Assembly (NCBI RefSeq): GCF_900109355.1
Contig: NZ_FOBF01000019.1
Coordinates: 62,001-126,000, forward strand
DNA length: 64,000 bases
Source of the DNA: Nonomuraea pusilla
GTDB lineage: Bacteria > Actinomycetota > Actinomycetes > Streptosporangiales > Streptosporangiaceae
Reading direction: 5' to 3'
Shown here: piece by piece, positions 1-8,529 of the stretch
Layout of the letters: each line of letters starts with the position of its first letter
Numbering within the stretch: position 1 is the stretch's first letter
Translations under genes and position numbers: made by a program
The notes under the pieces: model-generated
The model's database searches: none
Seen by the model: only the letters and a program-made list of their open reading frames with translations
What the model was told of the DNA's origin: nothing

Positions 1-267
1 GTGCTCCTCGTGGCCGATCCGCACCAGCTCGGCCAGGACGTTCTCCTTCGTGGGGTAATGGGAGTAGAGGGTCGCCGATCGGATGTCGCAGGCCAGCGCG
101 AGGTCGCGGATGGAGGTGCCGTAGAAGCCCCGTTCGGCGAAGAGCCGCAGCGCCTCGCGGAGGATCCGGCCGGAGGTGCCCTGCAGCAGGATGTGCTCAG
201 GCAACCGGATCTCGGAGGCGGCGATCCTGCGCAGGGTCCCCAGAGCTGCCGATCGATCGTTAGTCAC
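1..267 (-). CDS. TetR family transcriptional regulator, N-terminal part (runs off window)
   Basis: The first 89 residues are present; the C-terminal ligand-binding domain lies outside the window. Residues about 36-82 form a typical TetR helix-turn-helix: a helix ending FAERGFYGTS, then IRDLALACDIRSATLYSHYP and the KENVLAEL helix that follows in this family. The start is the GTG at 267; the stop of the upstream transporter remnant lies 4 nt away, so the two were probably one operon. The palindromic core CGATCGATCG occurs inside the first codons (250-259) and recurs in the spacer of the esterase promoter at 3898-3913, so this protein may repress itself and that esterase. The binding link is inference. 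Family assignment is firm; ligand unknown. Confidence 0.85.
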   Translation of the reverse strand, partial: MTNDRSAALGTLRRIAASEIRLPEHILLQGTSGRILREALRLFAERGFYGTSIRDLALACDIRSATLYSHYPTKENVLAELVRIGHEEH

Positions 268-271
268 GCGC

Positions 272-481
272 TCATTCTGCCAAGGTGTCAGCCCGGTTGG
301 TCTCCTTGAGCGCCAGGGCGCAGACGAGGGAGACCAGCAGGGAGACGCACACGTAGGCGGCCACGGCCCAGATGCCGGAGGCGGTGAGCAGGGCGGTGGC
401 GATCAGCGGGGCCAGCCCGCCGCCGAGGACGGCGCCGATCTGACCGGCGACGCAGGCCCCGCTGAAGCGTACGGCGGTTCT
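272..481 (-). pseudogene. C-terminal remnant of an MHS-family MFS transporter
   Basis: About 68 codons read through in one frame and end at TGA 272-274. The segment RFSGACVAGQIGAVLGGG followed by LAPLIATALL is the conserved late-helix motif of the metabolite:H+ symporter branch of MFS (ProP/ShiA type, usually RYSGASLxYQ). A final transmembrane helix and a KETNRADT tail follow. The rest of the roughly 430-residue protein is missing: directly upstream in the same frame is the stop codon of the neighbouring hydrolase. A deletion has therefore joined the hydrolase end to this scar. There is no start codon or ribosome binding site, so it is not expected to be functional. Family recognition is from motif memory. 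Confidence 0.75.
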
Positions 482-1282
482 TCACTGGGGGACGAGCGCG
501 TTGCGGCGGACGTCCGACCAGGTGTCGCGGTCCACGCACATGCCGCAGGCCGGACCGTGGAACAGGGCGCGCGCCTCGGGGTCGTCCATGAGCTGGAAGC
601 GCCACCAGGCGGTGGTGGGCGCGGCGAACGGTCCGGGGTCGCCGACGACGGTGAAGTGGTCGGCGCCGCGCACCTCGCCGTAGATCGCCGGGATGTGGTC
701 CGCGTCGTCGAAGAAGGCCTTGACCAGCGAGGGCCAGACGATGGAGTCGTACTGGCCGGCCATGAGGAAGGCGGGGCCGTGGACGGCGTCGATGTCGGCG
801 AGCGGGCCGGGCTGGATGGGCAGGATGCTGTCGACCCGGGCGTCGGCGCCGACGACGATGGCCGCGGCGCCGCCCTGGGAGTGCCCGGAGGCGCCGATGC
901 GCGTCAGGTCGACCTTGCCGTGGAAGATGCTCGACGGGTCGGCGTCGCGTCGGGTGAGGGCGTCGATCCCGGCACGCATGGAGATGCCGAGGTTCGACAT
1001 CGGAGTGTTGGCGGCGGAGACGATGAAGCCGTGGCTGGCCCACTGCAGGAGCAGGTCGCGGTAGACGAGCGGGGCGCCGCCCGTGCCGTTGCCCCAGACG
1101 ATCACCGGGTGGCGGCGGCCGCTCTGGGCGATGTCGCGCGGGTAGTAGAGGGTGTTGACCACGCCGATCTCCATGGCGGTCGCGTAGGGGCCGGGGGCGC
1201 CCCAGTCGGTGCTCGCGGCCTGGGCAGGAGCCGTGCCCAGGGTGAACACGAGAAGCAGGGGGACGAGCAGGCGTCGCAACAA
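482..1282 (-). CDS. Secreted alpha/beta hydrolase (dienelactone hydrolase/PETase-like superfamily)
   Basis: A 266-residue protein with a signal peptide (RRLLVPLLLVFTLG core, cleavage near AQA-A). The nucleophile elbow GHSQGG places the catalytic Ser near residue 135; Asp near 178 (AGQYDSIV) and His near 208 (GADHFT) complete a plausible triad. The oxyanion region WGNGTGG is shared with the paralogue at 16114-16971. Polyester hydrolases and cutinases have similar layouts, but the substrate here is unknown. The start is one of two adjacent TTG codons (1282 or 1279), chosen because AGGAGG at 1288-1293 lies 5-8 nt upstream. It is divergent from the PucR-type regulator at 1397. Its 3' end abuts a truncated transporter, so the last residues may have been altered by the rearrangement. 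Confidence 0.8.
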   Translation of the reverse strand: MLRRLLVPLLLVFTLGTAPAQAASTDWGAPGPYATAMEIGVVNTLYYPRDIAQSGRRHPVIVWGNGTGGAPLVYRDLLLQWASHGFIVSAANTPMSNLGISMRAGIDALTRRDADPSSIFHGKVDLTRIGASGHSQGGAAAIVVGADARVDSILPIQPGPLADIDAVHGPAFLMAGQYDSIVWPSLVKAFFDDADHIPAIYGEVRGADHFTVVGDPGPFAAPTTAWWRFQLMDDPEARALFHGPACGMCVDRDTWSDVRRNALVPQ

Positions 1283-1396
1283 GACGGCCTCCTTGGTTGG
1301 GGGGTTGAACGAATCCTGTACACGGCTGAGGCCGCCGTCTCTCCGCACTTGGGGCAAGAATTGACGCGCCGGTTTGGGCAATGTGACGATCACGGG

Positions 1397-2518
1397 ATGT
1401 CCGACCTGCACAGCGGGATGCAGCGGAGGGTGCGGGAGCTCACCACCGCGGTGATCGCCCGGTGCGCCGCCGACGTGCCGTTCTACCGGGAGTTGCCGCC
1501 CGAGACCCTCCACGGTGAGGTGACCCGCTCGGTCTCGGAGGTCCTCACGATCCTGCTGCGGACACTCGGCCGGCCTGACGCCGTCGGCCCGGCCGATCTC
1601 ACCCGCGTCATCGAGTGGTCCGTGCGCCGCGCCGTGGACCGGCTGCCGCTGGAAGCGGCGCTGACCGCCTACCTCATCGGCGCCGAGGTCTGGTGGCAGG
1701 CGCTGACCGAGGTGGCCGAGCCTGAGGAGCTGGCCGCGGCCGGCAGAGGGATGCTCGGCTGCCTGCGTACGGTGATGCCCGCCGTCGCCCTGGCGCACCA
1801 GCAGGCGCAGGAGGACATCAGGAGCGAGGACAAGCGGGTCCGACGGGCGCTGATCAGCGCGTTGCTGAGCGGTCATCCGTACGAGAGCCTGGCCGCGGCG
1901 GCGGGGGTGGAGGTGGTCCAGGCGTACGAGGTGCTGCTCCTCGACCTGGGGCAGCCCGCGCCGCCGGTCCGGCTCGTGCAGTCGGCGCTGGACGCGCACA
2001 CCGGGACGCTGGTGCTGATGGATCACGTCGACGGAGTCGCGCTGCTGCCCGGCGGATGCGCTCTGGAGCGGCTCGCGGGCAGGCTGGCCGAGGTGGTGGG
2101 ACGGCCGGTGCTGGCCGCCGCGGCGTCGGCCTCGTCCCCTGGGGCGATCCCGGACGCGGCGCGGGAGGCCCGCGAGGTGCTGGCGCTGGTGCGCAGGCTC
2201 GCCCGGCCGCCCGGCGTCTACCGCCTGGACGACGTGCTGCTCGAACACCAGCTCGCCCGTCCGGGCGCGGGCCTGGCACGGCTGGCCGCCAAGCTGGCGC
2301 CGCTCGACGGCCATCCCCATCTGCTGGAGACGCTGCGGGCCTTCGTCAACCGCGGGCACAACCGTCGCCAGACCGCGCTCGACCTGCACATCCACCGCAA
2401 CACGCTGGACTACCGGCTGCGGCGGGTGAGCCTGCTGACCGGGCTGGACCTCGCGGATCCCGCGCAGGCGCGGCTGCTGGGGGCGGCGGTCACCGCGCGC
2501 GATCTAGCCAGACCCTGA
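1397..2518 (+). CDS. PucR/CdaR-type transcriptional regulator
   Basis: A 373-residue cytoplasmic regulator. The C-terminus (about residues 310-373) carries the PucR helix-turn-helix: LLETLRAFVNRGHNRRQTA, then LHIHRNTLDYRLRRV, the signature recognition helix of this family. The middle is consistent with the CdaR GGDEF-like domain, and the N-terminal 130 residues are helical, as in other actinobacterial members. The ATG at 1397 is chosen because the upstream in-frame sequence is non-coding and this residue starts the conserved helix. The gene is divergent from the secreted hydrolase at 482-1282 and converges on the carboxylesterase, whose 3' end it overlaps by 29 bp. It probably controls one of those neighbours; effector unknown. 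Confidence 0.85.
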   Translation: MSDLHSGMQRRVRELTTAVIARCAADVPFYRELPPETLHGEVTRSVSEVLTILLRTLGRPDAVGPADLTRVIEWSVRRAVDRLPLEAALTAYLIGAEVWWQALTEVAEPEELAAAGRGMLGCLRTVMPAVALAHQQAQEDIRSEDKRVRRALISALLSGHPYESLAAAAGVEVVQAYEVLLLDLGQPAPPVRLVQSALDAHTGTLVLMDHVDGVALLPGGCALERLAGRLAEVVGRPVLAAAASASSPGAIPDAAREAREVLALVRRLARPPGVYRLDDVLLEHQLARPGAGLARLAAKLAPLDGHPHLLETLRAFVNRGHNRRQTALDLHIHRNTLDYRLRRVSLLTGLDLADPAQARLLGAAVTARDLARP

Positions 2519-3884
2519 GCTCCTCGTCCCGCGGCGCGTGCACGACGCCGGAGCCGGGGGAGTCGAAGACCATGACGGGCCGGGAGGAGTCCCACCGCTG
2601 CCAGCCCGGGTCCCCGGTCGCGGCGAAGGCGATCCAGGCCCGGTGCATCGTGTCGGCCAGTTCCTGCGGGGCCTCGTCGCCAGCCAGTTCGCGGCAGTGC
2701 CGCAGGTTGTCGAAGACGAAGCCGATCTCCAGGCCGTGGCAGGCGCGCAGGTCCATGACCTCGGACCTCCAGGCGAACTCGTAGACATGGGCGCGGTCCA
2801 CGCTGTCGGCCAGGCGGTTGAGCGGGGCGCGCAGGAGCAGGTCGGTGGCCATCTCGCCGAGAATCTCCCCGGACTTGGCGCCGGGCCGGCTGGAGCGGTA
2901 GAGCCGGGCGGCCCGTCCCGGGACGCGGAGCTTCAACAGGGCCAGGCGCAGCATGAGCCGGCTGACCCGGTCCACGGCTCCGGTGGGGACGAACCAGAGA
3001 CGGTACTCCTCCCGGTTGGCGCCGATGAGGAGGCCGGCCTCGACCGGACCGGCGTCCGGCTCCGTCACGACGTGGAAGCCGGGCCCGCCGGTGATCGGGT
3101 CGGCCTTGCCGACCACCTCGACCTGTGCGTCGAGCAGCCGCTCCCGGTCGATCGCGGCGAACGCCTCGGCGGTGGCCGGAACCCCCAGCTCGGCCGCCAT
3201 CAGCTTGACGATTCTCGCGGCCTCCTCGCGGGTCACGGTGTGCGGCGGGCCGCTCTGCATGATCGCTCGGTGGAACAGGCCCTTGGCGCGCGGGCTGGTG
3301 AGCAGCGCGCCGATGCTGATCGCGCCCGCCGACTCGCCGAAGGCGGTGACGTTGCCGGGGTCGCCGCCGAAGGCGGCGATGTTGTCGCGTACCCACTCCA
3401 GCGCGGCGATCTGGTCGAGCAGGCCGCGGTTGTCGGGCGCGTCGGGGAAGACGCCGAAGCCCTCGACGCCGAGCCGGTAGTTGATCGAAACCAGGACGAC
3501 GCCGTCCCTGGCGAAGGCGTGCCCGTCGTACAGGGCCAGACTCGATGAGCCGTTGCGCAGGGAGCCGCCGTGGATCCAGACCATCACGGGACGCGCGCCG
3601 TCGTCCGCGCCCGGGGTCCAGACGTTCAGGTTGAGGCACTCGTCGCCGGGGATCTGCTCCTCGGGGATGAGCCGGTCGAGCGGCGGCCGGTAGGGCCGCT
3701 TGGGGGCGGTCGGCCCGAACTCCGACGCGTCACGGACCCCCTCCCAGGGCTCCACGGGCGCGGGGGCGCGGAAGCGGTGAGCGCCGAAGGGAGGCGCCGC
3801 GTAGGGAATGCCCCGGAAGACCTGGATCCCGTTCTGGAGTCGGCCGCGGATTCTGCCGTGCCGGGTGACCGCGATGATGTCCAT
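2490..3884 (-). CDS. Type B carboxylesterase (para-nitrobenzyl esterase family)
   Basis: A 464-residue cytoplasmic esterase without a signal peptide. Family hallmarks are the N-terminal FRGIPYAAPPFGAHRF motif, the oxyanion loop WIHGG near 103-107, the nucleophile elbow FGESAG (Ser about 185), Glu about 292 and His about 383 (ACHGLEIGFVFD). The C-terminal TMHRAWIAFAATGDPGW signature is also typical. It hydrolyses carboxylic esters; its place downstream of a rhamnosidase and sugar importer suggests deacylation of acylated glycosides, which is inference. The ATG at 3884 is preceded by a promoter whose -10 box ends 7 nt upstream, so the mRNA is probably leaderless. A second family member lies at 21205-22578. 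The 3' end overlaps the convergent PucR gene. Confidence 0.9.
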   Translation of the reverse strand: MDIIAVTRHGRIRGRLQNGIQVFRGIPYAAPPFGAHRFRAPAPVEPWEGVRDASEFGPTAPKRPYRPPLDRLIPEEQIPGDECLNLNVWTPGADDGARPVMVWIHGGSLRNGSSSLALYDGHAFARDGVVLVSINYRLGVEGFGVFPDAPDNRGLLDQIAALEWVRDNIAAFGGDPGNVTAFGESAGAISIGALLTSPRAKGLFHRAIMQSGPPHTVTREEAARIVKLMAAELGVPATAEAFAAIDRERLLDAQVEVVGKADPITGGPGFHVVTEPDAGPVEAGLLIGANREEYRLWFVPTGAVDRVSRLMLRLALLKLRVPGRAARLYRSSRPGAKSGEILGEMATDLLLRAPLNRLADSVDRAHVYEFAWRSEVMDLRACHGLEIGFVFDNLRHCRELAGDEAPQELADTMHRAWIAFAATGDPGWQRWDSSRPVMVFDSPGSGVVHAPRDEELRVWLDRAR

Positions 3885-3891
3885 GACGCGG

Positions 3892-3919
3892 ATCCTACCG
3901 ATCGATCGATCGGAACCAA
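3892..3919 (-). promoter_or_regulatory. Promoter with palindromic operator filling the spacer
   Basis: On the minus strand TTGGTT (3919-3914) and TAGGAT (3897-3892) form a -35/-10 pair with a 16-bp spacer. The spacer, 3898-3913, is exactly the perfect palindrome CCGATCGATCGATCGG. Transcription would begin at about the ATG (3884) of the carboxylesterase, giving a leaderless message. A repressor on the palindrome would occlude RNA polymerase. The same 10-bp core occurs at 250-259 inside the TetR gene start, making that TetR a candidate ligand. Confidence 0.6.
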
Positions 3920-4118
3920 GGGCGCCTGTTGCCCGTTCGCCGACGGTGACCGCGACCGGCCACAGGCCCCACCCTGTCGTCCAGCGTGATGGTCTGCCCG
4001 TCCGAGACGAGCACCCCGTCCATCGACCTGCCTGCGGTGTGGTGGTCCGATCTGCGGTGATGGGGGACATCACCGCAGACGCGCCCGCCGGAATCACCGG
4101 GCCACCGGGACAGAACGG

Positions 4119-6728
4119 CTAGCGCAGGTCGTCCCACTCCTGGAGGAGGTGGGTGGTGGCTGCTGCGGGGGCCGTGAAGGACCAGCGGCCCGGCGGCAGG
4201 TTCAGGGCGCAGCCTCCGTCGGCCAGTCTGGTGGTCGGCAGTTGCTCGCTGAGGCCCATGAGGAAGGTGCCGTTGACGGTCATGCCGTCCCACGCGCCGC
4301 GTACGGGCAGCACCGCGCGGGCGGTCACGCCGTCCGGCACGGCGAACGTGAACTGGACGCCGTCGGGCCCGGCGCGCCAGCCCGATTCGACGGTCCCCGA
4401 CGCGCTCTCGTAGCGGGCGTGCGCCTGGCGCAGCAGCGGGACGGGCCCGGGACGCAGCAGCAGCTCGCCGAAGCCGCCGCCCGTCCCGCGCGGGTCGTCG
4501 CCGAGGCCCGCGACGTGCCGGAACAGCCAGTCGCCCACGCAGCCGTAGGCGTAGTGGTTGAAGGAGTTCATGGCGGGCGTCTGGAGGCCGTGCCGGTGGT
4601 GCCAGGCGTCCCAGCGCTCCCACATGGTCGTCGCCCCGGCGCGGAGCTGGTAGCGCCACGACGGATAGCCCTCCTGGTTGAAGATCCGGCACGCCAGGTC
4701 GTGGTGGCCGGTCTCCGACAGCACGGGCAGCAGCAGGGGCGTGCCGACGAAGCCCGTCATGAGCCGGTGCCCGTCGGCGCGGACCAGTTCGGCCAGCGCC
4801 TGCGCCGACGCGGCCCGGTCCTCGGGCGGGACGAGGTCCCAGGCGAGGGCGACGGCGTAGCCGGTCTGCGTCTCGGTGTGCAGTCTCGGCCCGCTGAGGA
4901 AGGCCCGCTGGAAGGCACCCGACACGCGGGTGAACGCCTCGCCGTACTCGGGCGCGTGCGGCTCGCCGAGCACGTCGGCCGCGTGGGCGACCAGGCGGAG
5001 GCTGCGGGCGAGGGCGGCGGTGGCGATGAGGCTCCTGGGCGTCTCGACCGTGCCGGGGGCCAGCCAGTCGCCGAGGGCCCTGCCCGGTCTGATGCCGTCG
5101 TCGGTCTGGGCCAGGCAGTAGTCGGCCCACCGCCGCATCGGGTCGTACGCGCGGCGCAGCGTGCGGTCGTCGCCGTAGCGCCGCCACAGCAGCCACGGCA
5201 CCTCGACCAGCGCGTCGGACCACACGGGGGAGTCGTATCCGTACTCGGGCAGGACCGGCGCGACGTGCGGGACGGCGCCGTCGGCCCGCTGCCCGTCGAT
5301 CAGGGTCGTCACCCAGCCGGACAGGAACGCCTGGGTGTGCCGCAGGAAGCTGAGCGTCGAGCCGAACACCGAGATATCGGCCGTCCAGCCGGTCCGCTCG
5401 TCGCGCTGCGGGCAGTCGGTCGGCACGCTCACCAGGTTGCCGTCCGCCGACGCGCCGATGTTGGCGACGAGTTGCCGCACGGCGGGGTCGCTCACGGTCA
5501 GCGTGCCGGTGACGGCGAGCGCGGAGGACAGCAGCACCGCCTCCAGGTCGTCGGGGGTCAGCGTGCCGGGCCAGCCGGTGATCTCGGCGTAGCGGAACCC
5601 GTGGAGGGTGAACGCGGGCTCCGCGACGTGCGAGCCGGGGCCGAGGACGAACTCGTCACGCTGGTCCGCGGTGCGCAGGTTGTCGGTGTAGAGCCGCCCG
5701 GTCGCGGTCAGCTCCTCCCCGTGCCGCACGACGATCCGTACGGGGCCGGGCGTCTCGACGCGCAGCCGTACGCGCCCGACGACGTTCCGCCCGAAGTCGG
5801 CCACCTGGACGCCCGGCGCGGGTTCGGTCACGGACACGGCGGGCACGGTGCCGATGACCCGCACCGGGGGAGCGGGGTCGGCCTCGACCAGGATCTCCGG
5901 GACCGTGATCTCCGAGGCGGGTCCGACCCGCGGGGAGGGGGCCCGGACGGTCTCGCCCATCACCAGGTCGGCGCGCGGGCGGCCGAGGTCGCGCCGGGTC
6001 CAGGTCGCGTCGGTCGCGAACACGCGGCGGACCCCGTCGTCGTCCCGCACGAGCACCTGGGCGCCGGCGGCGGGCCGGTCGCCGTAGCGGCGCGGGCCTC
6101 CTCCGGCGACGTGGCCCGCGTACCAGCCGGGAGCGAGCCACAGCTCCAGCTCGTTCTCGCCGGGCACGAGCAGCTCCGTGAGCTCCAGCAGCCGGTAGCG
6201 CGTCCGGTGGCGGTAGTCGGTCCAGCCGGGGGCGAGCTCCTCATCGCCCAGCCGTTCCCCGTTGAGCAGCGCCCGGTAGACGCCGAGCGCGGTGGCGGCC
6301 AGCCAGGCGCGCCCGGGAGCGGGACGCCAGGTGAACGACCCGCGCAGGCTCACCGCCGCCTCAGGGTCGCCCGCCAGCCAGGGGGCGTCCCACCGGCCGC
6401 GCGCCCGCAGCCCGGTGGTGAACGCGCCGGTCGCGTGCCCTTCGACCGTCCACGTGTACGGCGTCAGCGGCGCCAGCGACTCATCCGGCACGTCCACGCC
6501 GTGCGATCCGGCGGGCACGGACGACCGCCACACCTCGCGCCCGTCCGAGGACACCACCACGGTGGCCTCCGCGAGCAGCCGGGCGTTCCACGACAGCCGG
6601 GGCGACGGCTCGTCCACACCCACCGGATCCGGCAGTCCGCACGTCAGCCCCGCCCGCGAACCGGGCAGGACCGGGCGGATGTAGGGCGTCTGCGCGCCCG
6701 AGACCTGCACCCCCGAGTTCCGGTTCAC
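4119..6728 (-). CDS. Alpha-L-rhamnosidase (glycoside hydrolase family 78)
   Basis: An 869-residue intracellular enzyme without a signal peptide. The N-terminal half has the beta-sandwich domains of GH78 (GLTCGLPDPVGVDEPSPRLS start; APGWTDYRHRTRY block). The catalytic (alpha/alpha)6 barrel carries the family motif VPTDCPQRDERTGWTAD, where acidic residues catalyse release of terminal alpha-L-rhamnose. The usual C-terminal RPG and KSG-like beta domain follows. The start is GTG 6728, overlapping the TGA of the upstream hydrolase (GTGA), so translation is coupled. It is the last gene of the ABC-importer operon that starts at 10681, showing that a rhamnosylated compound is probably imported and cleaved inside the cell. 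Confidence 0.92.
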   Translation of the reverse strand: MNRNSGVQVSGAQTPYIRPVLPGSRAGLTCGLPDPVGVDEPSPRLSWNARLLAEATVVVSSDGREVWRSSVPAGSHGVDVPDESLAPLTPYTWTVEGHATGAFTTGLRARGRWDAPWLAGDPEAAVSLRGSFTWRPAPGRAWLAATALGVYRALLNGERLGDEELAPGWTDYRHRTRYRLLELTELLVPGENELELWLAPGWYAGHVAGGGPRRYGDRPAAGAQVLVRDDDGVRRVFATDATWTRRDLGRPRADLVMGETVRAPSPRVGPASEITVPEILVEADPAPPVRVIGTVPAVSVTEPAPGVQVADFGRNVVGRVRLRVETPGPVRIVVRHGEELTATGRLYTDNLRTADQRDEFVLGPGSHVAEPAFTLHGFRYAEITGWPGTLTPDDLEAVLLSSALAVTGTLTVSDPAVRQLVANIGASADGNLVSVPTDCPQRDERTGWTADISVFGSTLSFLRHTQAFLSGWVTTLIDGQRADGAVPHVAPVLPEYGYDSPVWSDALVEVPWLLWRRYGDDRTLRRAYDPMRRWADYCLAQTDDGIRPGRALGDWLAPGTVETPRSLIATAALARSLRLVAHAADVLGEPHAPEYGEAFTRVSGAFQRAFLSGPRLHTETQTGYAVALAWDLVPPEDRAASAQALAELVRADGHRLMTGFVGTPLLLPVLSETGHHDLACRIFNQEGYPSWRYQLRAGATTMWERWDAWHHRHGLQTPAMNSFNHYAYGCVGDWLFRHVAGLGDDPRGTGGGFGELLLRPGPVPLLRQAHARYESASGTVESGWRAGPDGVQFTFAVPDGVTARAVLPVRGAWDGMTVNGTFLMGLSEQLPTTRLADGGCALNLPPGRWSFTAPAAATTHLLQEWDDLR

Positions 6729-7714
6729 GCATCGAGCCCGGTCGTGAAGGCGTTGTGCAGGCCGTCGACGTCGACGCCGGACAGGCTCGGCGCCATCACG
6801 TTGATCAGCAGCACGAAGCACGCGTCCTGCTCCGGGTACATCCACCACTGGCAGCCGGAGGCGCCGCCGTGGCCGTACAGCCGCCGTTCGAGCAGCCCGG
6901 GAGCGGAGTGGCGCAGGTTCCATGTGAGGCCCCAGTCCTGACCGGCGTTGACGGGGTCGGGCTGCAGCTTGACCAGGCCCGTCGTCTGCGGGGTCGTCAT
7001 CGCGGCCAGGGTGGTGGGGTGGATCAGCGCGCGGTCGCCGCGCAGCAGCGCCGCGCCCAGCGCCAGGAGGTCCTCGGCGCGGGAGAACAGCGCCCCCGCC
7101 GGGTGGCGGAGCCGTACGAACGCGTCGAAGTCGAAGCCGGGCCCGAGCAGTTCGAGGCCGTGGACCTCGGCCGCGTCGCACGCCGGGTCGAAGGTGCTGC
7201 GCCCGCCGCCCGGCACCAGCGGGTTCAGGTCGGAGTCGATCACGCCCGCCACGTCGCGGCCCGTGACGTCGCGGATCATCTCCGCGATCCCGGCGAAGGC
7301 CAGGTTGGAGTACTGGCTGAGCGTGCCCGCCTCGAACATCGACGGCGCGGTGACGAGGTGCTCCACCAGGTCGTCGGGGGTGAGCGTCTGCTCGGCGATG
7401 CCGCTGGTGTGGGTGAGCAGGTGCCAGAGCGTCACGTCGGGCCGCGCGAAGCCCGGCAGCACGTCCCGCAGCGGGCGGCGCAGCGACAGCAGCCCGCGCT
7501 CGACCTGGCGCAGGGCGGCCAGGCCCACCAGCGGCTTGGTCACGGAGAACAGCGCGAAGTGGTCGTCGGTCCTGGTGGCGCGGCCGTCGTGCGCGCCGAA
7601 CGACTCCAGCACCTGGATCCCGCCGGAGGTGGCGGCGCCGAACACCGCGCACGGCAGCCGCCCCTCCTTGATCTCGCGCCTGACCCAGTCGAGCGCGATG
7701 TCGTGAGTGGTCAT
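6725..7714 (-). CDS. Serine beta-lactamase-fold hydrolase/esterase
   Basis: A 329-residue cytoplasmic protein of the class C beta-lactamase/EstB superfamily. The nucleophile motif SVTK is at about 57-60, the tyrosine motif YSN near 135 and HGG in the YGHGGASG segment near 278. There is no signal peptide, which argues against a true beta-lactamase and for an esterase or transesterase acting on imported substrates. The ATG at 7714 overlaps the stop of the permease gene (ATGA), and its own stop overlaps the rhamnosidase start, so the three are translationally coupled. In this operon it may remove acyl groups before or after rhamnose cleavage; that role is inferred from context. Confidence 0.85.
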   Translation of the reverse strand: MTTHDIALDWVRREIKEGRLPCAVFGAATSGGIQVLESFGAHDGRATRTDDHFALFSVTKPLVGLAALRQVERGLLSLRRPLRDVLPGFARPDVTLWHLLTHTSGIAEQTLTPDDLVEHLVTAPSMFEAGTLSQYSNLAFAGIAEMIRDVTGRDVAGVIDSDLNPLVPGGGRSTFDPACDAAEVHGLELLGPGFDFDAFVRLRHPAGALFSRAEDLLALGAALLRGDRALIHPTTLAAMTTPQTTGLVKLQPDPVNAGQDWGLTWNLRHSAPGLLERRLYGHGGASGCQWWMYPEQDACFVLLINVMAPSLSGVDVDGLHNAFTTGLDA

Positions 7715-8529
7715 CCCTTGAGTGCACCTTCCGTGAGGCCGGCCAGGACGCGCTTCTGCGCGACGACGTACACCGCCACGAGGGGCAGCGTGGTGAGCAG
7801 GACGTGGGCGAAGACGAGGTTCCAGTTGAGGCTCTGCAGGGTGCCGGAGGCGAACTGGAACAGGCTGAGCGGCAGCGTGGCGTTCGCGCTGCCCTGCAGC
7901 AGGAAGAGGGCGAAGAAGAAGTCGTTCCAGACGTTGATGATCAGGATCACGCCGCCGACGAACAGCACCGGCCGCAGCAGGGGCAGCAGGACGCGGACGA
8001 AGACCTGCGGACGGGAGGCGCCGTCGATGGCGGCGGCGTCCTCCAGGTCGCGGGGGAACGCCCGGACGAACCCGGTCGCCAGGAAGATCACGACGCCCAG
8101 GCGGCAGCCGGTCATCGTCAGCACGTAGCCGAGCGAGCCGCCGTCCAGTGACAGGGCGCGCAGCAGGTAGACGGTCGGGATGATCGACGGCGGCAGCAGG
8201 ATCGACAGCCCCATCACGAAGTAGGCCGCCTGCAGCCACCGCGACCGGCTGCGCCCGAACGCCCACGCCGCCGCCGCGCCGAGGAGCACCACGGCCATCA
8301 CGATCGGCACGGTCACCTTGAGGCTGTTGACCAGCCCCGTCAGGTAGCCGCCCCGGTCGAGCACGATGCCGTAGTTCTCGGCGATCGCCCACGTCCTGGG
8401 CAGGCCGAGGCCCAGCTCGGCGGCCTCGCCCGCGGGCTTGAACGAGTTGACGACCACGAGCCAGATGGGCACGAGCACCCACGGGATCGCGAAGAGCGTC
8501 AGCGCCGTGTACTTGAGCACGGCCCTCAT
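7711..8529 (-). CDS. Carbohydrate ABC transporter permease, MalG type
   Basis: A 272-residue inner-membrane protein with about six transmembrane helices. The EAA loop reads DLEDAAAIDGASRPQVFVRV, which docks the ATPase and identifies a CUT1-family sugar permease. The N-terminal FAIPWVLVPIWLVVVNSFKP is the usual MalG-type first helix. The ATG at 8529 overlaps the stop of the partner permease by 4 bp. No ATPase gene is present in the operon; CUT1 systems of actinomycetes often share a distant MsiK-type ATPase, which is known for the family. It would import the sugar or glycoside processed by the downstream rhamnosidase. Confidence 0.92.
   Translation of the reverse strand: MRAVLKYTALTLFAIPWVLVPIWLVVVNSFKPAGEAAELGLGLPRTWAIAENYGIVLDRGGYLTGLVNSLKVTVPIVMAVVLLGAAAAWAFGRSRSRWLQAAYFVMGLSILLPPSIIPTVYLLRALSLDGGSLGYVLTMTGCRLGVVIFLATGFVRAFPRDLEDAAAIDGASRPQVFVRVLLPLLRPVLFVGGVILIINVWNDFFFALFLLQGSANATLPLSLFQFASGTLQSLNWNLVFAHVLLTTLPLVAVYVVAQKRVLAGLTEGALKG

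Noticed and set aside
176..1396. Long N-terminal extension of the PucR-type gene
   Set aside because: The upstream frame is antisense to the secreted hydrolase and the conserved sequence begins at the ATG at 1397.
3885..4118. Small protein-like frame upstream of the first carboxylesterase
   Set aside because: No ribosome site, no recognisable domain, and it would run through the promoter.
4149..6941. A 930-codon open frame on the plus strand opposite the rhamnosidase
   Set aside because: It is the GC-rich antisense of a real GH78 gene, has Arg/Gly/Pro-rich low-complexity sequence and no family motif.
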